DNA of 64,000 nucleotides from Mucilaginibacter sp. cycad4 (GCF_034263275.1 NZ_CP139559.1:2480001-2544000), one strand, 5' to 3'. Shown: positions 1 through 9,432, counted from the first letter of the stretch. Made by a program: numbers and translations. The notes: generated by a model not told the origin, from the sequence alone.

Positions 1-893
1 AGTGTAGCTGTAGTATAAATTAAAGGACTTGAACCGGTGTACCTGACCGTTGCTTTGCCACCCGGGCTATGGTCGCCGTAAAAGTTTGCTGAAGAATACG
101 GCGTAACCAATGTACCAATAGCATTCGTATTGGTTAATACCAATGTGGGATTCGTATTAGTGTTTGTTACCTTATACGATGTACGGGCATTGACTGTGAA
201 GTAACCCGAATTTCTGGACGTCACGCCCCGGTTGGTAAAATTGAGCTGACCATTTATAGTCATCGTACCTCCTTCAAGCCTGATACCGCTGCCATTTATT
301 TGTTTAACATTCAAATTAATATTAACGTTACTGCTAACTGTAAAAGCAGATACTTCCAGGATTAAAAACGAAAAGGCAGTGGTTGTTACAGAAGCAGTAC
401 TGCCAAACTGTAAATTGGTGCAGGTTACAGTTCCCGTCCCCCTGATATCATTAAAAATACTTATAGCCGAGGCGCTTGTATTATAGTTTTGTGTAATATT
501 TCCTGTTACAGTCAACGTAGCTCCGTTAACTGTTAAAACGGTTCCTGTTAATGTAGTACCGCTAAGTACATAAGTTGAAATGTATTGAATACTCCCAAAT
601 GTAATAGACCCGACCGTTACATTCGTAGCAAGGACCGGTTGATTGTTATACGTTGATCCGGTTACTCCAAACTGAACGATATCGTCTGTTCTTCCGCCAC
701 TTCCCGGATAGGTAGCGGTTCCTGTACCGGAACCGGTTACTGTCCAATTGGAAGTAGTATTCCAATCCGTTGAGGTACTGCCATCCCAGTTAAAGGTATA
801 GGAGGCGAAGGCATTACTTGCACAAAAGAAAAGATTTATTAAAAGCAGTAAAAAAAATTTCCTTCGTGTTTTCAAGACAGCCCGCAAGCGCAT
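1..893 (-). CDS. Secreted beta-strand repeat protein, 3' end outside window
   Basis: The reading frame starts at the ATG ending at 893 and stays open to the left edge, so only the first 297 codons are visible. The N-terminus (basic residues, then FFLLLLINLFFCASNAFA) is a clear Sec signal peptide. The mature part is rich in Thr, Ser, Asn and Gly, with repeating short strands such as VNGATLTVTGNI and LEGGTMTINGQL, typical of right-handed beta-helix or adhesin-like surface proteins. No catalytic motif is visible. In Bacteroidota such proteins usually end in a T9SS sorting domain, but the C-terminus is not in the window. The function is unknown. Confidence 0.7.
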   Translation of the reverse strand, partial: MRLRAVLKTRRKFFLLLLINLFFCASNAFASYTFNWDGSTSTDWNTTSNWTVTGSGTGTATYPGSGGRTDDIVQFGVTGSTYNNQPVLATNVTVGSITFGSIQYISTYVLSGTTLTGTVLTVNGATLTVTGNITQNYNTSASAISIFNDIRGTGTVTCTNLQFGSTASVTTTAFSFLILEVSAFTVSSNVNINLNVKQINGSGIRLEGGTMTINGQLNFTNRGVTSRNSGYFTVNARTSYKVTNTNTNPTLVLTNTNAIGTLVTPYSSANFYGDHSPGGKATVRYTGSSPLIYTTAT

Positions 894-1410
894 AGTTATC
901 TACATTTATCAATAGTTACTTTTTTTACGAAAAACTTATCGTAAAGGTTTTCAAGTAAATATAAATTAACCAAAACTCAAAATCGGTACGTTCTGTTTTG
1001 GTTGTTCTAAAGCACCTTTAACAGGGGACGCATAATCAGAATATTGAATGCTATAAAGCATATCTTGCTGTCCCCCCAGGGGGATAATAGTCTCTTTGAC
1101 TTATTATAAGGCAGGCTAATAAATAACCTCCTGTTACCACATTATTGGGCAGATGCCTGCTTTTCAATTTCACAGCCGGATTTTAAATTATACTGTATAA
1201 GTAAGGGCATTACTTCTTACCTTTTGTCTTCGTTTAAAAGATGGTGAATAATGCCCTTATCATTATTTTATATTTCTATAAAAACAGCGATTTTAAATCT
1301 GTTAAAGACTAATTAATTACAAAATTCGGTTGGAAATATTGTTTAATAAAAATAGTATCTTTTAATTGAGGATAATCATTTGCCTGCATGAATATCTTTG
1401 CCTCTATGAG
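894..1410. other. Intergenic region, 517 bp, with inverted repeats
   Basis: No convincing gene is seen on either strand. The region holds an 11-bp perfect inverted repeat (TAAGGGCATTA at 1202-1212 and TAATGCCCTTA at 1249-1259) that could form a long-loop hairpin. A short C6/G5 repeat (TCCCCC at 1071, GGGGGA at 1079) is also present. It should contain the promoter of the leftward gene that starts at 893, but no clear TAnnTTTG promoter was assigned. Confidence 0.5.
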
Positions 1411-1842
1411 TCATTTTGTTTGATCGGCCTGTTTACCGGGAGTTGCATTAATACCTTTAACATAACCGTCTACCGGCTTAAATGGAATCATGTAACAAGA
1501 CGGGCATGAACTGTTAACCTGTATTTTACCTGCAAGGATATCAGTTTTGGTAAGTGCAAAGCTTTTACCAGGCATGGGGGCTTTAATGTATAAGGTATTA
1601 GTAATTCCGTTTCCTTGCTGGGTGCTCCAGAATACGCGGTATGTACCTGGTTTAAGGGTAGTGTATCCCTCAAAATCGGCCTGTTCAGTAAACAGGAAAC
1701 TGCAGTTGGAACCTGTGGCGCATGTGGTTAAATTCTTGTCGTCCAATTTCACTTCATCTTTTTCGCTCTTTTGTTTACTGCATGAGCTAAAAAAAACGGT
1801 GCTGCTAAATAATAATACGGGCAGGATAAGTTTTGATTTCAT
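1411..1842 (-). CDS. Small lipoprotein of unknown function
   Basis: This is a 143-residue protein. The signal peptide ends in a lipobox (VFFSSC, Cys about 21), so it should be a lipid-anchored periplasmic or outer-membrane protein. The mature part has four Cys: two in TTCATGSNCSF and two in SSCPSCYMIPF. The second pair resembles a CxxC motif, but the rest does not read as thioredoxin. The sequence TLKPGTYRVFWSTQQGNG suggests a small beta-sandwich. I do not recognise a family. It sits alone, downstream of and in the same orientation as the regulator at 1944-2633 (101 bp away). Confidence 0.75.
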   Translation of the reverse strand: MKSKLILPVLLFSSTVFFSSCSKQKSEKDEVKLDDKNLTTCATGSNCSFLFTEQADFEGYTTLKPGTYRVFWSTQQGNGITNTLYIKAPMPGKSFALTKTDILAGKIQVNSSCPSCYMIPFKPVDGYVKGINATPGKQADQTK

Positions 1843-1943
1843 ATTAAAGGTTATTTATACTAAGCCATTACGTATAGATAACCAACTGTGCTACAATAAG
1901 CTATATTAACTTTACGTTAACAGTGCACATATCAGGGGGAGTT

Positions 1944-2633
1944 TTAAACAGCGGGCCAAAAATAATTTAGCCTGGCTAATACATTTTTTAATATTACGTC
2001 ACTAAAACCGCTTTCTTCAACCATATTTACTATCCTGGAGCTATAGTACTCTTTGGTAAGGCTATCAAGGTCAATATAAAGCGCTTTCGACAATAATATT
2101 AGCTTTTCCGGGCCTGGGTTTTTCTTTCCGCATTCAATCCGGCTTAGTTCAGCCCGGTCGATATTCGTTTCCCGGCTTAACTTTTCCTGCGAGATTTTTA
2201 ATGCTAAACGATGTTTTTTTATAAACGCTCCGAAGTTGAGGTTATCCGAAGTTTCCTTAAGTATTTTATTAGTATTACTCCTGATTTTGGGATCTGAAAA
2301 AGGCGGAGCAGGCAATAGTTCAGTACTGTTTAAATTATCAAACAGCGAAAAAAAACGTGATACCATCCGGTTAAACAAAGGAATATCTATGCTGTAAATT
2401 GTGTTGGCTTTTGTTCCGCTTACCTTTATAATACCCGTTATCTTAAGCTCGGCCACGTGCTTCAGGATATTTTCCATTTCCAGTGGCACATTGCAAATAT
2501 CTTTTTTACTAATGGAATTGCCATTTTCAATAATCATTCTTACTATGTAAACCCTTACCGGGAGTGCAAGTATGCGGGCGAAGCGGGCAAGCTCACTATC
2601 AGTTTCAGTAAATTTTGATTTTAATGACAGCAT
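1944..2633 (-). CDS. Two-domain regulator: ArsR-like winged helix plus Xre HTH
   Basis: This is a 229-residue DNA-binding protein with two helix-turn-helix domains. Residues 1-105 form an ArsR-like winged helix (ALPVRVYIVRMIIENGN, then LKHVAELKITGIIKVSG). Residues about 130-195 form a Xre/Cro domain (ISQEKLSRETNIDRAELSRIECGK). The N-terminal half closely resembles the single-domain protein at 9433-9768 (shared pattern LALPVRxxIVRxIxxNGNxxSK), so the two are paralogues and this one has gained a second DNA-binding module. No Cys-based metal site of classical ArsR sensors is visible. Targets are unknown. The spacing to the lipoprotein at 1411-1842 allows co-transcription, but that is not shown. 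Confidence 0.8.
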   Translation of the reverse strand: MLSLKSKFTETDSELARFARILALPVRVYIVRMIIENGNSISKKDICNVPLEMENILKHVAELKITGIIKVSGTKANTIYSIDIPLFNRMVSRFFSLFDNLNSTELLPAPPFSDPKIRSNTNKILKETSDNLNFGAFIKKHRLALKISQEKLSRETNIDRAELSRIECGKKNPGPEKLILLSKALYIDLDSLTKEYYSSRIVNMVEESGFSDVILKNVLARLNYFWPAV

Positions 2634-2679
2634 AGATATGATATAGAGGCTTTAAAAAAGGCATAATATTAATGAATAT

Positions 2680-2714
2680 AAAAAGGTCTCCCAGGCTTAC
2701 CGGGAGACCTTTTT
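2680..2714 (-). terminator. Intrinsic terminator of the receptor/lipoprotein operon
   Basis: A perfect 13-bp inverted repeat (AAAAAGGTCTCCC at 2680-2692, GGGAGACCTTTTT at 2702-2714) encloses a 9-nt loop, with runs of A and T on the two sides. It lies 15 bp beyond the stop codon of the leftward gene ending at 2730 and would work in both directions. Confidence 0.85.
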
Positions 2715-2729
2715 ATAAGCGTTGTTAAA

Positions 2730-4172
2730 TTATTTTTTAACGGCGCCCGGAGTTGTATACGGCATTGTTTGAGGGTCAAAGTTAGCCCAGCCTGTAGTCC
2801 AGTCGGTTGAACCGAAAGCACCTTTGTAGTCAACTTTCTCAAAGAAAGCATCGGTTAATTTAGCATCGGTAAATAAAGCACCTGCGGCAGCAATTGAACC
2901 GGTTTTTACAGTAAAGTCAGGAGTACCTGCATTAGCAAAATCGGATGAGAATTTGAATGGAGAGTTAATAACTAAATCGGCATATTTTGTTGCATCAAAA
3001 ACATTATCAGCTCTAAGTTTGGCTTCAAATGATGCTTTGTTTTCACCTTTAACCTCGTTTCCTTTTTTGTTGCTGCCTAAAATGATATTGTTTTTGAACA
3101 CTAAACGACCATTAGTATAGTTAGCTAAAGTAGAGTTAGGCGTAGTTTCTTTTGTATCATCGATATAGATACCTTCAACATACCCTGAGAAGATTGAGTT
3201 AAAGCAGCTTATAGCTGAATTACGACGGATTTGAGCTGCATGCTGGTAGTTAGCATTAACGTTAGTTTCGCCGTCTTTAGTGATCGGGCCTAACAATGTC
3301 ATGTTTGAGAAAACAACCGAAGTTTGAGGAGTTAAATCTGAACCAGAACCGTCATTATCTGATTCAAAGCTATTTGAACCAGAAATATCAGCGATGGTTT
3401 TGAAACGTTGGCTTAAGCCAAACTGCACTTTACCGGCAAAGCCAAAGTCAGTATCAAAGTCATCATCAAGGCTGCCCATAGCAATAAGGTGTTTACATTG
3501 TACTGTACCGCCAAACCACTCAAAAGCGTCATCACCTGAACGGTAAACCTCAACATAATCAATTGTAGTGCCTTTACCAACACCGCCAAAGGTTACGCCG
3601 TTAATTTCGTTATCTGGAGAAAAAGGGATACCGGCGTATTCAACACGTACATATTTAAGTGTACCAGAGTTATCATTAACATCGGTACCACCATATTGAA
3701 TATATTTTGCGGCATCGCCTTTTGCATCAAGGCCACCTTCAATCTGAACATTTAAGCCTTGGTTTACAGGTGCTTTACCTAAAAGAATAATCCCCCCCCA
3801 ATCGCCGTTTCCACGTGCGCCGGCATCAAACTGTGATGTAAATACAATTGGTTTATCAGCAGTACCTACCGCCATGATTTTTGCACCGCGGGTTACTGTT
3901 AAAGTAGCTTTGCTTGATTTTTCACCTTTAATCAATGTTCCTGGCTCTATAGTAAGTGTAGCGCCATTGGTAACGTAAACAAAGCCCTTTAACAAATAAA
4001 TTTTATCTGCTTTCCAGGTTGTGTTAGCAGCAATATCACCGGTTACCGTAACAACGTTGCTTACCGCGGTAGTATCTTTTGGCGGATTAGTGTCAATAAC
4101 AGCTTCCTTTTTGCTGCATGCAGCGGTAAAAAGGGCCACGATAAACGCTAATAATAATCCTTGTTTTTTCAT
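2730..4172 (-). CDS. Outer-membrane lipoprotein paired with a TonB-dependent receptor
   Basis: This is a 480-residue lipoprotein (signal peptide then lipobox FTAAC, Cys about 19). The mature protein has beta-helix-like repeats near the N-terminus (TNGATLTIEPGTLIKG, TVTRGAKIMAVG) and many Gly/Asp/Asn turns (SDNDGSGSD, GSLDDDFDTDFGF) that could bind calcium. It lies 54 bp downstream of the TonB-dependent receptor gene on the same strand and is followed by a strong terminator, so the two form an operon. Proteins of this type are common partners of non-SusC TonB receptors in Bacteroidota and are thought to be surface-exposed ligand-binding proteins. The ligand is not evident. It is not a SusD homologue. 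Confidence 0.8.
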   Translation of the reverse strand: MKKQGLLLAFIVALFTAACSKKEAVIDTNPPKDTTAVSNVVTVTGDIAANTTWKADKIYLLKGFVYVTNGATLTIEPGTLIKGEKSSKATLTVTRGAKIMAVGTADKPIVFTSQFDAGARGNGDWGGIILLGKAPVNQGLNVQIEGGLDAKGDAAKYIQYGGTDVNDNSGTLKYVRVEYAGIPFSPDNEINGVTFGGVGKGTTIDYVEVYRSGDDAFEWFGGTVQCKHLIAMGSLDDDFDTDFGFAGKVQFGLSQRFKTIADISGSNSFESDNDGSGSDLTPQTSVVFSNMTLLGPITKDGETNVNANYQHAAQIRRNSAISCFNSIFSGYVEGIYIDDTKETTPNSTLANYTNGRLVFKNNIILGSNKKGNEVKGENKASFEAKLRADNVFDATKYADLVINSPFKFSSDFANAGTPDFTVKTGSIAAAGALFTDAKLTDAFFEKVDYKGAFGSTDWTTGWANFDPQTMPYTTPGAVKK

Positions 4173-4226
4173 AATTTTGCTTTTTTTCGATTTGAATCAG
4201 TTGTTTTAAGTTTGTTGTATTAGTTG

Positions 4227-7016
4227 TTAAAAGGTATAGTTGAATGAAAGGGCATAGCTTGAACCAGGGAAGTAACTCCTGAATATATAACCCGATCCGG
4301 ATGGGATATAAGGCTTGCCATCAAGCTCATATATGAAATTGTATTTCTGGTTAAGTACATCCGTAGCGCTTAACTTGATCTCGCCTTTACTTTTCAGCAC
4401 TTTGTAACCAACCTGAAAGTCAAGCACATTTCTCGGTTGCTCATATACGCTCGAAAACCTTTCGCCGCCGGCATAAAAGATCCTTTTACCAAGCCTGTTA
4501 AACAATACGTTCACTGATAACTTATTGTCGAGCTCAGTATGCTGCAAGCCGGCGTTTATCACATATGGTGATTGCCCCACCAACGGACGGTTTTTCTCAA
4601 GCCTTACTACGCCATCATCAGGGTTGGTCACTTTTGATTTATTGATGGAAAGGTTAGCATATGCTGTAGTGGTTTTAAAGAAAGAACCACCATTTATAAA
4701 ATCAAGCGTTTTGCGGGCTTCCATCTCAAAACCATACACATACGCCGATTTTGAATTAAAATAGCTAATGGTGGTTGAAGAATTCTGATCGTCTATTTTA
4801 GGTTCGATAGCATTCTGGAATTTTTTATAAAAAACTGAGAAAGATAAGATCTGCCCCGCAGAAGGATAAAATTCATACCTCAAATCGGCATTATCAATCA
4901 GTGTACGTTTCAAATCAGGCTCACCCTGTAAGGTTGCCAGTAACTCGTAATCGTAATAAGCAAAAGGTGCAAGTTCCCTAAATTCGGGACGGGCGACAGT
5001 ACGGTAATATGACGCCCTGAAATTTGCTTTTTGCGTTAAGCTATAAGTGAAGTTTACTGACGGTAAAAAGTCTGTATTATCAAGCTCGGCGCGGGGCTGT
5101 TGTACGGCAACCTCTTCTGTACGTAGTTTTAGATTAAATTTTTCAACCCTTAAACCATATACTATCCTGATTTTTTCGCTGAACTTACTATCCAGCATAG
5201 CATAGCCGGCGTTGGTTAAGCTGTGGGCATTATACCTGTCTGTTGGGTTTGAAATTTCATCAAGCGAATAAAGACCGGTATTAACAAGATTTGGGCCAAA
5301 AATAGTTTGGATAGGCCTTTGCAATATGGTATTGATATCGTAATCGGAGTTGTTGGTATTGATAACAAGACCAATAAATCTTGCATCAAATTTCCTGTCG
5401 CGATATTGTGAATTAACACCAAGCTTAAGTGTGCTTTGTTTAAACAAGTTAACCGGCAGGTTAAAATCAATTTTACCAGAGTAGATATTTTCCGTTAAAT
5501 GCGAGAAAACGCGGGCGTTTTCTTTGCTCAGGTTGGTAACCTGGGCATAAAATGACTCCCCTGCAGCGCTTTGCCTATAATTGGTTTTACGCTGGTCAGG
5601 CTGGTCATTAATAATATTGCTGTAACCCAGGTTCCATTTTAACTTTGAACTTTTGGGGCCAAGCGCATGTTCGCCTTCGAGCGTAGTTTTAAACAACGAT
5701 TTTTCGAGCAGGTCATTAGCATAAAAACGGCTATCGTAACTTCCGTTACTGGAATTTGACCCTGTACGGTAAGTAAACTGATCATCGAAAACACGATTGT
5801 AAAGATTTTTTAGCGTGATTTTATTTTTGCCAAAGCTATAGGCAAAATTTGCGAGCGCACCAACATTGGTCGAAAATTTATACTGCGCATTATGATAATT
5901 ATAATTATCAAACTGTTGTATCAAATCGGGCACTATAGTTTGTGAGTTGCGGTAAGTTAAAGCCACAGTAGTACCCAGCCTGTTTTTATTAGCGCTAAGC
6001 TCTTTTACGTTACCTATAGTAAGCTGGTAATTTTGACTTGGCAAAGCAGTGCTTTTATAAATATTAAAATCGTTATTAAGGCTCCTTATTGATTGGATTG
6101 TTTGTGTTGTGCTTAACTTTTTGTTAACAATTTGATTAGTTGTGGGAAAATTGCTCACCAGCTTACGGGTTCCGTCGTCAAAACCAAAGTAATCGCTGGT
6201 AGCGCGAAAACCGCTTTGAAAATCTTTAAATGTGCTTTGAGTGTTGTAACCATAACCTATACCAAAGCTTACAAAGTTTTGGTCGGGGATATCTTTAGTA
6301 ATAATTTGCACGTTACCGCCGGCAAAATCGCCCTGAATATCAGGAGTAGCTGTTTTGCTGATGATGATATTTTCAATAAGGTTTGCGGGTACAATATCAA
6401 AAGAGAAGGCTTTACGGTTAGGTTCGGTACTTGGCAGCGGTGATCCATCTAAGGAAGCTGTATTATACCGATCGCTCAGACCTCTTACCACAACAAATTT
6501 ATTGTCCTGTATAGTAGTACCGCTTACCCTTTTCAAAACATCGCTTGTACTGCGATCAGGCGATCTTTTGATCAGCTCTGATGAGATACCGTCAGAGATA
6601 GACGCGCTATTTTTTTGAACTGCATATAAGGCAGCAACCGAAGCCTGGCGGTAAGTAGCTTTTACAACTACTTCTTTAAGCGCTGTTGAAGTTGCAGTAT
6701 TTAAGGCGATATCAAGCGTAGTAGCCGCTCCTGCCTTTACCTCAACATCTGATATCGACTTGCTTTGATAGCCGATATATTTAATAATCAGCGTATATTT
6801 TCCGGGTTTCACATCGGCTAATACATAACTTCCATCTACGTTAGTAGCAGCCCCTCTTTGAGAACCTTCAATACCAACTGTAGCGCCAATAAGGGTTTCG
6901 CTTGTTTTTTGATCAATAATTTTACCAACAATTTTCCCGTTACCCTGGGCGAAAGCACCAGTGTTAATGAGAAATACAGATAAGGCTAACAGGAGGAGAG
7001 TTTTGATTCTGTTCAT
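4227..7016 (-). CDS. TonB-dependent outer-membrane receptor
   Basis: This 929-residue receptor has a signal peptide (LLLLALSVFLINTGAFAQ). Residues about 27-112 form a carboxypeptidase-D-like domain (GKIVGKIIDQKTSETLIGATV). Residues about 115-245 form the plug (VLKRVSGTTIQDNKFVVVRGLSDRYN, then GDFAGGNVQIITKD), followed by a 22-strand-type barrel that ends in Phe (SYALSFNYTF). The RGLSDRYN and LPSTEPNRKAFSFDIVP motifs mark the broad siderophore/oligosaccharide-like receptor group, not SusC. It imports an unknown ligand across the outer membrane using TonB energy. A -7 element (TACTTTTG read leftward, 7035-7042) stands 18 bp before the start codon. A clear -33 partner was not found. The divergent ArsR gene at 7216 is a possible regulator. 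Confidence 0.9.
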   Translation of the reverse strand: MNRIKTLLLLALSVFLINTGAFAQGNGKIVGKIIDQKTSETLIGATVGIEGSQRGAATNVDGSYVLADVKPGKYTLIIKYIGYQSKSISDVEVKAGAATTLDIALNTATSTALKEVVVKATYRQASVAALYAVQKNSASISDGISSELIKRSPDRSTSDVLKRVSGTTIQDNKFVVVRGLSDRYNTASLDGSPLPSTEPNRKAFSFDIVPANLIENIIISKTATPDIQGDFAGGNVQIITKDIPDQNFVSFGIGYGYNTQSTFKDFQSGFRATSDYFGFDDGTRKLVSNFPTTNQIVNKKLSTTQTIQSIRSLNNDFNIYKSTALPSQNYQLTIGNVKELSANKNRLGTTVALTYRNSQTIVPDLIQQFDNYNYHNAQYKFSTNVGALANFAYSFGKNKITLKNLYNRVFDDQFTYRTGSNSSNGSYDSRFYANDLLEKSLFKTTLEGEHALGPKSSKLKWNLGYSNIINDQPDQRKTNYRQSAAGESFYAQVTNLSKENARVFSHLTENIYSGKIDFNLPVNLFKQSTLKLGVNSQYRDRKFDARFIGLVINTNNSDYDINTILQRPIQTIFGPNLVNTGLYSLDEISNPTDRYNAHSLTNAGYAMLDSKFSEKIRIVYGLRVEKFNLKLRTEEVAVQQPRAELDNTDFLPSVNFTYSLTQKANFRASYYRTVARPEFRELAPFAYYDYELLATLQGEPDLKRTLIDNADLRYEFYPSAGQILSFSVFYKKFQNAIEPKIDDQNSSTTISYFNSKSAYVYGFEMEARKTLDFINGGSFFKTTTAYANLSINKSKVTNPDDGVVRLEKNRPLVGQSPYVINAGLQHTELDNKLSVNVLFNRLGKRIFYAGGERFSSVYEQPRNVLDFQVGYKVLKSKGEIKLSATDVLNQKYNFIYELDGKPYIPSGSGYIFRSYFPGSSYALSFNYTF

Positions 7017-7080
7017 AAATTTTTAATGACGGGGCAAAAGTATCCTCGTTAAATTAAATTTATGTTAAGCCAAAATTATC

Positions 7081-7126
7081 AAATCGAATATCTTGAATAT
7101 TAAATTAAATTGACAAGATTCGATTT
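7081..7126. promoter_or_regulatory. Inverted repeat between the receptor operon and arsR-type gene
   Basis: AAATCGAATATCTTG (7081-7095) and CAAGATTCGATTT (7114-7126) are inverted copies apart from a 2-nt difference. The repeat lies in the 199-bp region between the divergent receptor and ArsR genes. Winged-helix repressors of this size bind such dyads, so it is a candidate operator. This role is inferred from position only. Confidence 0.45.
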
Positions 7127-7167
7127 TATTCAACTCATGAAGATTAGATGAAGGCACCAGCCCTCAG

Positions 7168-7199
7168 TTGTTTATGTTTAGATATGAATTATATATTTG
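7168..7199 (+). promoter_or_regulatory. Bacteroidota-type promoter of the ArsR gene
   Basis: TTG at 7168-7170 and TATATTTG at 7192-7199 (consensus TAnnTTTG) are separated by 21 bp. The expected transcription start is near 7205, only about 10 nt before the ATG at 7216. This excludes the longer reading frame that would begin with the TTG at 7168, since that TTG belongs to the -33 element. Confidence 0.65.
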
Positions 7200-7215
7200 T
7201 AACTCATATTTAAAC

Positions 7216-7545
7216 ATGGCTAATCACAAAAAGACTGAGTTTGCCGCAACAGACCAGGATATATCAATGATAGCAAAGGCGCTGTCGCACCCGGCAAGAA
7301 TCGCTATTATGCGTATTTTGGCGCAGCACCGGCATTTTACCTGCGGCGAAATAGTTGAAATACTTCCGTTAGCCCAACCAACGGTGTCCCATCATTTAAA
7401 AGAATTGATGGATGCCAGGCTGATCATGGTTGCAATTGACGGTAAAAAATCATTGTATGATGTAAACTGGCCAACATGGAACAGGTATACTGCCGAATTT
7501 GAAAATATGCTCAGTGCTATTAACAATGCGGAACAGCAGGCCTGA
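7216..7545 (+). CDS. ArsR-family winged-helix regulator
   Basis: This is a 109-residue single-domain winged helix. The recognition part reads ALSHPARIAIMRILAQHRHFTCGEIVEILPLAQPTVSHHLKELMDARLI, the classic ArsR arrangement (HPARxxIL, then QPTVSHHLKxL). Start choice: a promoter at 7168-7199 overlaps the upstream in-frame TTG, so the ATG at 7216 (MANHKKTEF) is taken. The CxxC metal site of SmtB/ArsR sensors is absent, so the effector is unknown. It is divergent from the TonB receptor operon across a region with an inverted repeat, which suggests it controls that operon or itself. Confidence 0.85.
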   Translation: MANHKKTEFAATDQDISMIAKALSHPARIAIMRILAQHRHFTCGEIVEILPLAQPTVSHHLKELMDARLIMVAIDGKKSLYDVNWPTWNRYTAEFENMLSAINNAEQQA

Positions 7546-7560
7546 TATGCTCCCTCCTGT

Positions 7561-8763
7561 TTATGGGTTATATTCATACACAACTTTATAGGGTACCTGT
7601 TTAAGCGAAGCAGACACCTGCCCTATCTTAAGATCATGTAATTGCGGGGTAGGCTCACAAAATGAATAAGCTTTTCCTTTATAGAACAAAGGTTTTCCCA
7701 CTGGTTTATCAAACTGCACGGCCATAGTAATATGGGTTGGATATAACACGGCTATCATCGGCAAATTGTAGATCTCTTTAACCAGGTAAAAAAACAAAGC
7801 AGCACGGTCATCACAATCACTGTATTGGGCAAACAGGGTCTCTTCCGGGCTTAACCGTTTTTCCCGGCCAAAGTTCATATCATCGTTTTCATACAAAAAT
7901 GCATATCGGGTAAAATGCATCAGGTAATCAACTCCTTTCGTAATATTCATGCTGCCCACATTTTTTTTTAACAAAGGGATCAGCGATCCATAAGTTTCCT
8001 TGCTCAAAGGGATATTGAAGTAGGATTCAAAATCCACTACCGGATAATTCCTGAAAATGGAATCGACCAGGGGATTAAGCTTAATCCTGAAATAGTATGC
8101 CTTGTGCCGGTAAGTAAACTGCAGGTCCTTTTCAACATAATCTGTAGGCGTAAAATCAGGCATTCGGGTAACCTTATATGAAAATGAGTTTATTGCACCG
8201 GGTACATTGATATCCACAGGAACAGCAGCCTGTGTTGTAAGATCAGTACCCGGATAATCATGAATATTCAGGCACATGTACTTTTTATCATGAACTGTAT
8301 ATGAAGGAATATCTGATATGTCTTCGTTATTGTAAACATAAAAGATAATCTTTTTCCCAGCCAGCGCCAATCGTGCATCATAACCCGATTTAACCATCAG
8401 GAACCATTTATATAAGGTATACTTACTGTAATTTTTTTCCTTAGGGCTTATCTGCTGAACAGTTTTACGCACAAGCTGGTAATACAGCCAATCATCAAGC
8501 TGGTGATCTTCTTTATAACTCAACAATGCTTTGATTAAAGGTTTATAATAATCAGCGTTAACATTATCATAAAAGTTCTTTATATTTTTTACGGATAGCT
8601 CAGGCGTTGGGTCAACAATAGCTAAAGTATCTGCATCTGCATTAAATGTACCATCATAAAAAGCAAAACAAATCCTCCTGTTGCTTTGGGCACACAAATT
8701 AGCTGTACTTAAAAGCAACAAACAATAGAATAATATTTTAACATATCTGCTCATTGCAAACAC
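7561..8763 (-). CDS. Secreted transglutaminase-like protein
   Basis: This is a 400-residue protein with a signal peptide (ILFYCLLLLSTANLCAQ). The C-terminal third carries a transglutaminase-like cysteine-protease core. The likely catalytic Cys is in YSDCDDRAALFFYLVKEIYNLP, the His in PTHITMAV, and the third acidic position is near AYSFCEPT. The first two thirds (a beta-rich region followed by helices) show no family I know. Stand-alone transglutaminase-like proteins of Bacteroidota act in the periplasm or at the surface, often as peptidases or amidases, but the substrate cannot be told. It ends 15 bp from the convergent ArsR gene. The start could also be the second Met, four codons in, which is closer to the hydrophobic core. 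Confidence 0.75.
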   Translation of the reverse strand: MFAMSRYVKILFYCLLLLSTANLCAQSNRRICFAFYDGTFNADADTLAIVDPTPELSVKNIKNFYDNVNADYYKPLIKALLSYKEDHQLDDWLYYQLVRKTVQQISPKEKNYSKYTLYKWFLMVKSGYDARLALAGKKIIFYVYNNEDISDIPSYTVHDKKYMCLNIHDYPGTDLTTQAAVPVDINVPGAINSFSYKVTRMPDFTPTDYVEKDLQFTYRHKAYYFRIKLNPLVDSIFRNYPVVDFESYFNIPLSKETYGSLIPLLKKNVGSMNITKGVDYLMHFTRYAFLYENDDMNFGREKRLSPEETLFAQYSDCDDRAALFFYLVKEIYNLPMIAVLYPTHITMAVQFDKPVGKPLFYKGKAYSFCEPTPQLHDLKIGQVSASLKQVPYKVVYEYNP

Positions 8764-9432
8764 ATCATTTTACTTATAGAAGGGTAAAAGCTTTTTGGTT
8801 TATATCTAATATACAAAATTGCAAATTAAACACCAATTGACTTAATATTATTTTAATCATTTAACAACACGATATTAATACTGCACATGTAGATTTGAAA
8901 TTGGAAAATCACGGTTCATGAGGACAGTAACGTTAGGTAAAAGAATACTATGCTTATTTATAGCCATAGGATATTTCTTTTTTTCGTGTTTGTATGTTAC
9001 ACGATGTCCCAAAATTGCCGGCCATGCCAAAACAGGAAAGTTTTTAACACTTAATAATAGAACGGTAAAACAAAACGGTCTCGTTATTTCAAGCACAACT
9101 AACAGCAAATCGGTACCCGTTCTTTTTTTATCCCGCCCTCGGGTCATTTTCGGCAAAAACTTACTTGTATTAAGTAATCAGTCCAGGTTAATCCATACTT
9201 GTGACTTATGTCCATTTCGGCCCATATCACAATATGATGCTCAAAACAGATTTAGGGCTCACAAGATTTTTTATACCGCAAATATCCTTTCCATTATCCG
9301 TACCTGGAGAATCTGAGCTATCTGCTTCCCTCCTGCCGATACCTTTACATTACTTTCTTAAATTTTTATTACCTGCATTGACAGCAATTAACGCTGTTAT
9401 ATTAATTCATTTAAAAACCGCATGAATAAGTT
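8764..9432. other. Intergenic region, 669 bp, with possible frameshifted small gene
   Basis: Two rightward frames lie end to end here. The first (8918-9316) opens with a membrane-anchor-like segment (ILCLFIAIGYFFFSCLYVT). The second (9201-9425, shifted by one base) ends in another hydrophobic helix followed by basic residues (FLLPALTAINAVILIHLK). Read together they would give one small two-helix membrane protein broken by a frameshift near 9201-9316, just ahead of the winged-helix gene at 9433. Neither half has a recognised family, so this may be chance. Nothing else is seen. Confidence 0.3.

Noticed and set aside
7168..7215. Longer ArsR protein starting at TTG 7168
   Set aside because: The TTG is the -33 element of a well-spaced promoter, and the added residues do not belong to the ArsR fold.
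8875..9156. Leftward frame of 93 codons antisense to 8918-9316
   Set aside because: No start context, no signal peptide and no recognisable protein features; it overlaps the opposite frame fully.
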